Of a DNA stretch of 64,000 bases, positions 29,933 to 40,000 are shown piece after piece (the stretch's first letter is position 1; each line of letters begins with the position of its first letter). A model generated the notes under the pieces. It saw only the letters and a list, made by a program, of their open reading frames with translations, searched no databases and was not told the DNA's origin. The position numbers and the translations under genes are program-made. Origin of the DNA: Serratia sp. UGAL515B_01 (GTDB lineage: Bacteria > Pseudomonadota > Gammaproteobacteria > Enterobacterales > Enterobacteriaceae); NCBI RefSeq assembly GCF_033095805.1, contig NZ_CP109901.1:868001-932000 (forward strand). Reading direction: 5' to 3'.

Positions 29933-30658
29933 ATGGTGAAAAAGGTGAATAATCTGGCAGTTCGGTTACGTTCATACGGTTTGTTGGGAGCCATTATGGT
30001 TGCTGCAGTAACGTGTTTTAACACTTTTGCCTGGCCGCTAAATAATGCGGAAACAGCGGTAGTGATCCCTGCACCAGTAGAAGACGAATCACCTACAACG
30101 TCTCCTACTGAAACAGCAATATTTGCCGGTGGCTGTTTTTGGGGCGTCCAAGGTGTTTTCCAGCATGTTAAGGGTGTGACCAATGCAGTGTCGGGTTATA
30201 CCGGCGGAATGCAGCAAACGGCGAGCTACCAAGAGGTGAGTGATGGGAGTACGGGCCATGCGGAGTCTGTACAGGTGACCTTTGATCCACAGCAGATATC
30301 CTATGGTCAATTGTTGCAGATCTTTTTTTCTGTTGCCCATAACCCGACCGAACTTAATCGTCAAGGGCCAGACAGTGGTACACAGTACCGTTCAGCTATT
30401 TTCCCACTCAACGAGTCACAGCAACGGGTTGCTAAGGCATATATAGCGCAGTTGGACGCCAGTAAAAGCTTTTCTAAGCCCCTGGTGACCAGCGTTGAGG
30501 TAAACAGGCATTTCTATCCTGCGGAAGACTATCATCAGAACTATTTGACCAACAATCCCAACCAGCCCTATATCGTGATCAATGACTTGCCAAAGATCAA
30601 ACAGTTACAGCAATTATTCCCAACACAATATCGTATAGAACCGGTATTGGTTAATTGA
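29933..30658 (+). CDS. msrA: Exported methionine-S-sulfoxide reductase (MsrA type)
   Basis: Reduces the S form of methionine sulfoxide and complements MsrB. It has a signal peptide of about 35 residues (LLGAIMVAAVTCFNTFAW), then a Pro/Thr linker, then the catalytic FAGGCFWG (Cys near residue 68). VSGYTGG, GHAESVQVTFDP and HNPTELNRQGPD(S/T)GTQYRS are family motifs. ATG 29933 is used. A GTG one codon later is equally spaced from GAGG. Together with msrB it forms a two-gene periplasmic repair unit set between two giant adhesins. Confidence 0.9.
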   Translation: MVKKVNNLAVRLRSYGLLGAIMVAAVTCFNTFAWPLNNAETAVVIPAPVEDESPTTSPTETAIFAGGCFWGVQGVFQHVKGVTNAVSGYTGGMQQTASYQEVSDGSTGHAESVQVTFDPQQISYGQLLQIFFSVAHNPTELNRQGPDSGTQYRSAIFPLNESQQRVAKAYIAQLDASKSFSKPLVTSVEVNRHFYPAEDYHQNYLTNNPNQPYIVINDLPKIKQLQQLFPTQYRIEPVLVN

Positions 30659-30916
30659 ACAATGTCTCGATGTATGACAGTTTCGGGAGAAAAATTTCCT
30701 AATTAGAGACTCGTTTGTGGAACATTAGCCACCTGATATGTTGAACATTATCGCTTACTGACCAGTGACCGGTCAGAAAATTACTGCCTTGATGCGTTAA
30801 AATGTACCTTGAGCCTTTTTATACTTTTTAAGGAATGCTCCCTGTTTGGGGCAAGATTCTTAGACTCTCTTTTGTTCTGTATCCACCTCTCTTTGATTGT
30901 CAGGAGGGAATGGGTA
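30659..30916. other. Gap after msrA
   Basis: I see no gene in this stretch. The frames present are short, lack ribosome sites and resemble nothing known. Confidence 0.4.
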
Positions 30917-31045
30917 GTATACTCGTCATACTTCAAGTTGCATGTGCGTTGGCTTTCCTCACTCACCCCAGTCACTTACTTGAGTAAGCGCCTGGGGATT
31001 CGTTGCGTTGCCGCCTTCCTGCAACTCGAATTATTTTGGGTATAG
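30917..31045. repeat. ERIC (IRU) repeat
   Basis: Full-length element of 129 bases. The left end is TATACTCGTCATACTTCAAG, the core is CCCAGTCACTTACTTGAGTA followed by AGCGCCTGGGG, and the right end is CTCGAATTATTTTGGGTATA. The two ends are imperfect inverted repeats. Confidence 0.9.
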
Positions 31046-31057
31046 ATAGTTTCGTTA

Positions 31058-31092
31058 GCTGTCTCTTCGAAATAGACATTTGTTGAGACAGC
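31058..31092 (-). terminator. Hairpin downstream of the giant adhesin gene
   Basis: GCTGTCTC / GAGACAGC (31058-31065 and 31085-31092) lies just after the stop of the minus-strand gene. The loop is long (19 bases) and there is no T run, so the assignment is weak. Confidence 0.35.
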
Positions 31093-31097
31093 CTTAA

Positions 31098-34000
31098 CTA
31101 CCCAGAGTATGCCGTAATAAATTTAACTTGATGGATGACTTTAGAACCATATACCTCATAGCCTTGTATGGTATAACCATCTTTTATGACAAACTCCTCT
31201 TCAGTTAATGTAGGTATATCACCTTGTGGATTACTACCGCAGGTCACGCTAGTACCATCCTTATAAACAAACACCAGTCGGCCTATAACTATTCCACCCC
31301 AACCACTACTATACCCACTGAATATTTTGATCTTCGCTAACATATCGGTATTATCAACATCGATTTTCGTTGGACCATTTCCCCCAACTCCTCCCATATT
31401 GGCGACAAGCCAACCACATGTCATAGGAATGAAATAGTCGGGTGCCTGAATAATCAAAGTACCTTGCTGGTCCCCCGTTCTCGCTGCACCATAGGCCTTT
31501 GAGTAGACTAAGGGTAAAACTTCTAAACTGGTGTTGACATCAAACTTCATGCCTTCATAGGTCCCCGTAGCTTTAATATTGGCTGAGCCGGAAGCCACCG
31601 CTGAAATTATGCCTGCCGAGTTCACAGTTGCAATACCTGTATTAGCGGATGACCAGGTTATACCGTTTTTAATCAATGTGTTGTTACCTTTGCCATCTAT
31701 GAGATACAGCGACAGTTGGTAAGAGCTTTTCTCTGCAATTTTCTTATTAGCAGGAGAAAGTTCAAAACTCACGAAGCTGACTTTTACGCTGGTATTTCTC
31801 TCTCCAACCTTGGCTGAGACAGTAACTGTACCTGCACTGCCACTGGTAATCGCTAAGGTAGCTTGCCCATTGACGTCGGTTTTAAGTGCGTTGTTGCTCG
31901 GGACCCCAGCCACACTCGTGGTGGTAAAGGTGACCTCATAGTTCGGCAGCGGGTTGCCGTTGGCATCAGTGACCAGCAATGTAACGTTATTGCTGCTCTT
32001 GCTATCTGCTAGGGTGTAGCCAGTGTTACTGACTGTCATTGCACTGTCGGTAACCGTAGGGGTGCTGCTGTCGGCTATGAAGCCCAGCTCGACGCTGACG
32101 TCCTTGCCGCCCACGGAGGTGGTGACGGTCACGGTGCCGGCCTGGTCACTGGTGACCGGCAGGGTGGCTATCCCGCCGGTATCGGTTTTCACCGTGACGT
32201 TCTCTTGCGTGCCGTCCGGCTGGGTGACGGTAAAGGTGACCTCATAGTTCGGGACCGGGTTGCCGTTGGCGTCCACCACCGGCAGGGTGACCGGATTGCT
32301 GGCCTTGCCGTCGGCGACGGTACTGCCCGGGTTACCGGCGGTGAGGCTGTTGTCGGCCACGGTGGCGGTGCTGCTGTCGGCGGTGAAGCCCAGCTCGACG
32401 CTGACGTCTTTGCCGCCGACGGAGGTGGTGACGGTGACGGTGCCCGCCTGGTCACTGGTGACCGGCAGGGTAGCCATCCCGTTGGCATCGGTTTTCACCG
32501 TGACGTTCTCTTGCGTGCCGTCCGGCTGGGTGACGGTAAAGGTGACCTCATAGTCCGGGACCGGGTTGCCGTTGGCGTCCACCACCGGCAGGGTGACCGG
32601 GTTGCTGGCTTTACCGTCGGCGACGGTGCTGCCGGCATTGCCGGTGGTCAGGCTGTTATCGGCAATCGTCGCGCTGCTGCTGTCGGCGGTGAAGCCCAGC
32701 TCGACGCTGACGTCCTTGCCGCCGACGGAGGTGGTGACGGTGACGGTGCCCGCCTGGTCACTGGTGACCGGCAGGGTAGCCATCCCGTTGGCATCGGTTT
32801 TCACCGTGACGGTGCTGTCGCTGCCGTCCGGCTGGGTGACGGTAAAGGTGACCTCATAGTCCGGCACCGGGTTACCGTTCGCATCGACCACCGGCAGGGT
32901 GACCGGATTGCTGGCCTTGCCGTCGGCCACGGTACTGCCCGGGTTACCGGCGGTGAGGCTGTTGTCGGCCACGGTGGCGGTGCTGCTGTCGGCGGTGAAG
33001 CCCAGCTCGACGCTGACGTCCTTGCCGCCGACGGAGGTGGTGACGGTGACGGTGCCCGCCTGGTCACTGGTGACCGGCAGGGTAGCCATCCCGTTGGCAT
33101 CGGTTTTGACGGTGACGGTGCTGTCGCTGCCGTCCGGCTGGGTGACGGTAAAGGTGACCTCATAGTCCGGCACCGGGTTGCCGTTCGCATCGACCACCGG
33201 CAGGGTGACCGGGTTGCTGGCTTTGCCATCGGCCACGGTGCTGCCGGCGTTACCGGCGGTGAGGCTGTTGTCGGCCACGGTGGCGGTGCTGCTGTCGGCG
33301 GTGAAGCCCAGCTCGACGCTGACGTCCTTGCCGCCGACGGAGGTGGTGACGGTGACGGTGCCCGCCTGGTCACTGGTGACCAGGCGGGTGGCAACGCCGT
33401 TAGTATCGGTTTTCACCGTGACGTTCTCTTGCGTGCCGTCCGGTTTCGTCACGGTAAAGGTGACCTCATAGTTCGGCACCGGGTTACCGTTGGCGTCCAC
33501 CACCGGCAGGGTGACCGGGTTACTGGCCTTGCCGTCGGCGACGGTACTGCCCGGGTTGCCGGCGGTCAGGCTGTTGTCGGCCACGGTGGCGGTGCTGCTG
33601 TCGGCGGTGAAGCCCAGCTCGACGCTGACGTCTTTGCCGCCCACGGAGGTGGTGACCGAGACGGTGCCCGCCTGGTCACTGGTGACCGGCAGGGTAGCCA
33701 TCCCGTTGGCATCGGTTTTCACCGTGACGGTGCTGTCGCTGCCGTCCGGCTGGGTGACGGTAAAGGTGACCTCATAGTCCGGGATCGGGTTGCCGTTGGC
33801 GTCCACCACCGGCAGCGTGACCGGGTTGCTGGCTTTACCGTCGGCGACGGTGCTGCCGGCATTGCCGGTGGTCAGGCTGTTATCGGCAATCGTCGCGCTG
33901 CTGCTGTCGGCAATAAAGTCGAGACCGACGCTGACGTCTTTGCCGCCGACGCTGGTGGTGACCGTGACGGTGCCCGCCTGCTCGCTGGTGACCGGCAGGG

Positions 34001-37000
34001 TGGCAACGCCATTGGCATCGGTTTTCACCGTGACGTTCTCTTGCGTGCCGTCCGGCTGGGTGACGGTAAAGGTGACTTCATAGTCCGGCACCGGGTTACC
34101 GTTCGCATCGACCACCGGCAGGGTGACCGGGTTACTGGCCTTGCCGTCGGCGACGGTGCTGCCGGCATTGCCGGCGGTGAGGCTGTTATCGGCAATCGTC
34201 GCGCTGCTGCTGTCGGCAATAAAGTCGAGGCCAACGCTGACATCCTTGCCCCCCACGGAGGTGGTGACGGTCACGGTGCCCGCCTGGTCACTGGTGACCG
34301 GCAGGGTAGCCATCCCGTTGGCATCGGTTTTCACCGTGACGGTGCTGTCGCTGCCGTCCGGCTGGGTGACGGTAAAGGTGACCTCATAGTCCGGGACCGG
34401 GTTGCCGTTGGCGTCCACCACCGGCAGGGTGACCGGGTTACTGGTTTTGCCGTCGGCGACGGTGCTGCCGGCGTTACCGGCGGTGAGGCTGTTGTCGGCC
34501 ACGGTGGCGGTGCTGCTGTCGGCGGTGAAGCCCAGCTCGACGCTGACGTCCTTGCCGCCGACGGAGGTGGTGACGGTGACGGTGCCCGCCTGGTCACTGG
34601 TGACCGGCAGGGTAGCCATCCCGTTGGCATCGGTTTTCACCGTGACGGTGCTGTCGCTGCCGTCCGGCTGGGTGACGGTAAAGGTGACCTCATAGTCCGG
34701 GACCGGGTTGCCGTTGGCGTCCACCACCGGCAGGGTGACCGGATTGCTGGCTTTGCCGTCGGCGACGGTACTGCCCGGGTTACCGGCGGTGAGGCTGTTG
34801 TCGGCCACGGTGGCGGTGCTGCTGTCGGCGGTGAAGCCCAGCTCGACGCTGACGTCCTTGCCGCCGACGGAGGTGGTGACCGTGACGGTGCCCGCCTGCT
34901 CGCTGGTGACCGGCAGGGTGGCAACGCCATTGGCATCGGTTTTGACGGTGACGGTGCTGTCGCTGCCGTCCGGCTGGGTGACGGTAAAGGTGACCTCATA
35001 GTCCGGGACCGGGTTGCCGTTGGCGTCCACCACCGGCAGGGTGACCGGGTTACTGGTTTTGCCGTCGGCGACGGTGCTGCCGGCGTTACCGGCGGTGAGG
35101 CTGTTGTCGGCCACGGTGGCGGTGCTGCTGTCGGCGGTGAAGCCCAGCTCGACGCTGACGTCCTTGCCGCCGACGGAGGTGGTGACGGTGACGGTGCCCG
35201 CCTGGTCACTGGTGACCGGCAGGGTAGCCATCCCGTTGGCATCGGTTTTCACCGTGACGGTGCTGTCGCTGCCGTCCGGCTGGGTGACGGTAAAGGTGAC
35301 CTCATAGTCCGGCACCGGGTTGCCGTTGGCGTCCACCACCGGCAGGGTGACCGGATTGCTGGCCTTGCCGTCGGCCACGGTGCTGCCGACATTGCCGGCG
35401 GTCAGGCTGTTGTCGGCCACGGTGGCGGTGCTGCTGTCGGCGGTGAAGCCCAGCTCGACGCTGACGTCCTTGCCGCCGACGGAGGTGGTGACGGTGACGG
35501 TGCCCGCCTGGTCACTGGTGACCGGCAGGGTAGCCATCCCGTTGGCATCGGTTTTGACGGTGACGGTGCTGTCGCTGCCGTCCGGCTGGGTGACGGTAAA
35601 GGTGACCTCATAGTCCGGGACCGGGTTGCCGTTGGCATCGACCACCGGCAGGGTGACCGGGTTACTGGCCTTGCCGTCGGCGACGGTACTGCCCGGGTTA
35701 CCCGCGGTCAGGCTGTTGTCGGCCACGGTGGCGGTGCTGCTGTCGGCGGTGAAGCCCAGCTCGACGCTGACGTCTTTGCCGCCGACGGAGGTGGTGACCG
35801 TGACGGTGCCCGCCTGGTCGCTGGTGACCGGCAGGGTAGCCATCCCGTTGGCATCGGTTTTGACGGTGACGTTCTCTTGCGTGCCGTCCGGTTTCGTCAC
35901 GGTAAAGGTGACCTCATAGTTCGGCACCGGGTTACCGTTCGCATCGACCACCGGCAGGGTGACCGGATTGCTGGCTTTGCCGTCGGCGACGGTACTGCCC
36001 GGGTTGCCGGCGGTCAGGCTGTTGTCGGCCACGGTGGCGGTGCTGCTGTCGGCGGTGAAGCCCAGCTCGACGCTGACGTCTTTGCCGCCGACGGAGGTGG
36101 TGACGGTGACGGTGCCCGCCTGGTCACTGGTGACCAGGCGGGTGGCAACGCCGTTAGTATCGGTTTTCACCGTGACGTTCTCTTGCGTGCCGTCCGGTTT
36201 CGTCACGGTAAAGGTGACCTCATAGTCCGGGACCGGGTTGCCGTTGGCATCGACCACCGGCAGGGTGACCGGATTGCTGGCCTTGCCGTCGGCGACGGTA
36301 CTGCCCGGGTTGCCGGCGGTGAGGCTGTTGTCGGCAATCGTCGCGCTGCTGCTGTCGGCAATAAAGTCGAGGCCAACGCTGACATCCTTGCCCCCCACGG
36401 AGGTGGTGACGGTGACGGTGCCCGCCTGGTCACTGGTGACCGGCAGGGTAGCCATCCCGTTGGCATCGGTTTTCACCGTGACGGTGCTGTCGCTGCCGTC
36501 CGGCTGGGTGACGGTAAAGGTGACCTCATAGTCCGGGACCGGGTTGCCGTTGGCGTCCACCACCGGCAGGGTGACCGGATTGCTGGCTTTGCCGTCGGCG
36601 ACGGTACTGCCCGGGTTACCGGCGGTGAGGCTGTTGTCGGCCACGGTGGCGGTGCTGCTGTCGGCGGTGAAGCCCAGCTCGACGCTGACGTCCTTGCCGC
36701 CGACGGAGGTGGTGACCGTGACGGTGCCCGCCTGCTCGCTGGTGACCGGCAGGGTGGCAACGCCATTGGCATCGGTTTTGACGGTGACGGTGCTGTCGCT
36801 GCCGTCCGGCTGGGTGACGGTAAAGGTGACCTCATAGTCCGGGACCGGGTTGCCGTTGGCGTCCACCACCGGCAGGGTGACCGGGTTACTGGTTTTGCCG
36901 TCGGCGACGGTGCTGCCGGCGTTACCGGCGGTGAGGCTGTTGTCGGCCACGGTGGCGGTGCTGCTGTCGGCGGTGAAGCCCAGCTCGACGCTGACGTCCT

Positions 37001-40000
37001 TGCCGCCGACGGAGGTGGTGACGGTGACGGTGCCCGCCTGGTCACTGGTGACCGGCAGGGTAGCCATCCCGTTGGCATCGGTTTTCACCGTGACGGTGCT
37101 GTCGCTGCCGTCCGGCTGGGTGACGGTAAAGGTGACCTCATAGTCCGGCACCGGGTTGCCGTTGGCGTCCACCACCGGCAGGGTGACCGGATTGCTGGCC
37201 TTGCCGTCGGCCACGGTGCTGCCGACATTGCCGGCGGTCAGGCTGTTGTCGGCCACGGTGGCGGTGCTGCTGTCGGCGGTGAAGCCCAGCTCGACGCTGA
37301 CGTCCTTGCCGCCGACGGAGGTGGTGACGGTGACGGTGCCCGCCTGGTCACTGGTGACCGGCAGGGTAGCCATCCCGTTGGCATCGGTTTTGACGGTGAC
37401 GGTGCTGTCGCTGCCGTCCGGCTGGGTGACGGTAAAGGTGACCTCATAGTCCGGGACAGGGTTGCCGTTGGCATCGACCACCGGCAGGGTGACCGGGTTA
37501 CTGGCCTTGCCGTCGGCGACGGTACTGCCCGGGTTACCCGCGGTCAGGCTGTTGTCGGCCACGGTGGCGGTGCTGCTGTCGGCGGTGAAGCCCAGCTCGA
37601 CGCTGACGTCTTTGCCGCCGACGGAGGTGGTGACCGTGACGGTGCCCGCCTGGTCGCTGGTGACCGGCAGGGTAGCCATCCCGTTGGCATCGGTTTTGAC
37701 GGTGACGTTCTCTTGCGTGCCGTCCGGTTTCGTCACGGTAAAGGTGACCTCATAGTTCGGCACCGGGTTACCGTTCGCATCGACCACCGGCAGGGTGACC
37801 GGATTGCTGGCCTTGCCGTCGGCGACGGTACTGCCCGGGTTGCCGGCGGTCAGGCTGTTGTCGGCCACGGTGGCGGTGCTGCTGTCGGCGGTGAAGCCCA
37901 GCTCGACGCTGACGTCCTTGCCGCCGACGGAGGTGGTGACGGTGACGGTGCCCGCCTGGTCACTGGTGACCAGGCGGGTGGCAACGCCGTTAGTATCGGT
38001 TTTCACCGTGACGTTCTCTTGCGTGCCGTCCGGTTTCGTCACGGTAAAGGTGACCTCATAGTCCGGGACCGGGTTGCCGTTGGCATCGACCACCGGCAGG
38101 GTGACCGGATTGCTGGCCTTGCCGTCGGCGACGGTACTGCCCGGGTTGCCGGCGGTGAGGCTGTTGTCGGCAATCGTCGCGCTGCTGCTGTCGGCAATAA
38201 AGTCGAGGCCAACGCTGACATCCTTGCCCCCCACGGAGGTGGTGACGGTGACGGTGCCCGCCTGGTCACTGGTGACCGGCAGGGTAGCCATCCCGTTGGC
38301 ATCGGTTTTCACCGTGACGGTGCTGTCGCTGCCGTCCGGCTGGGTGACGGTAAAGGTGACCTCATAGTCCGGGACCGGGTTGCCGTTGGCGTCCACCACC
38401 GGCAGGGTGACCGGATTGCTGGCTTTGCCGTCGGCGACGGTACTGCCCGGGTTACCGGCGGTGAGGCTGTTGTCGGCCACGGTGGCGGTGCTGCTGTCGG
38501 CGGTGAAGCCCAGCTCGACGCTGACGTCCTTGCCGCCGACGGAGGTGGTGACCGTGACGGTGCCCGCCTGCTCGCTGGTGACCGGCAGGGTGGCAACGCC
38601 ATTGGCATCGGTTTTGACGGTGACGGTGCTGTCGCTGCCGTCCGGCTGGGTGACGGTAAAGGTGACCTCATAGTCCGGGACCGGGTTGCCGTTGGCGTCC
38701 ACCACCGGCAGGGTGACCGGGTTACTGGTTTTGCCGTCGGCGACGGTGCTGCCGGCGTTACCGGCGGTGAGGCTGTTGTCGGCCACGGTGGCGGTGCTGC
38801 TGTCGGCGGTGAAGCCCAGCTCGACGCTGACGTCCTTGCCGCCGACGGAGGTGGTGACGGTGACGGTGCCCGCCTGGTCACTGGTGACCGGCAGGGTAGC
38901 CATCCCGTTGGCATCGGTTTTCACCGTGACGGTGCTGTCGCTGCCGTCCGGCTGGGTGACGGTAAAGGTGACCTCATAGTCCGGCACCGGGTTGCCGTTG
39001 GCGTCCACCACCGGCAGGGTGACCGGATTGCTGGCCTTGCCGTCGGCCACGGTGCTGCCGACATTGCCGGCGGTCAGGCTGTTGTCGGCCACGGTGGCGG
39101 TGCTGCTGTCGGCGGTGAAGCCCAGCTCGACGCTGACGTCCTTGCCGCCGACGGAGGTGGTGACGGTGACGGTGCCCGCCTGGTCACTGGTGACCGGCAG
39201 GGTAGCCATCCCGTTGGCATCGGTTTTGACGGTGACGGTGCTGTCGCTGCCGTCCGGCTGGGTGACGGTAAAGGTGACCTCATAGTCCGGGACCGGGTTG
39301 CCGTTGGCATCGACCACCGGCAGGGTGACCGGGTTACTGGCCTTGCCGTCGGCGACGGTACTGCCCGGGTTACCCGCGGTCAGGCTGTTGTCGGCCACGG
39401 TGGCGGTGCTGCTGTCGGCGGTGAAGCCCAGCTCGACGCTGACGTCTTTGCCGCCGACGGAGGTGGTGACCGTGACGGTGCCCGCCTGGTCGCTGGTGAC
39501 CGGCAGGGTAGCCATCCCGTTGGCATCGGTTTTGACGGTGACGTTCTCTTGCGTGCCGTCCGGTTTCGTCACGGTAAAGGTGACCTCATAGTTCGGCACC
39601 GGGTTACCGTTCGCATCGACCACCGGCAGGGTGACCGGATTGCTGGCCTTGCCGTCGGCGACGGTACTGCCCGGGTTGCCGGCGGTCAGGCTGTTATCGG
39701 CAATCGTCGCGCTGCTGCTGTCGGCAATAAAGCCCAGCTCGACGCTGACGTCTTTGCCGCCGACGGAGGTGGTGACCGTGACGGTGCCCGCCTGGTCGCT
39801 GGTGACCGGCAGGGTAGCCATCCCGTTGGCATCGGTTTTGACGGTGACGTTCTCTTGCGTGCCGTCCGGTTTCGTCACGGTAAAGGTGACCTCATAGTCC
39901 GGCACCGGGTTGCCGTTCGCATCCACCACCGGCAGGCTGACCGGGTTGCTGGTGGTGCCGTCGGCCACGGTGCTACCGGCGTTGCCGGCGGTCAGGCTGT

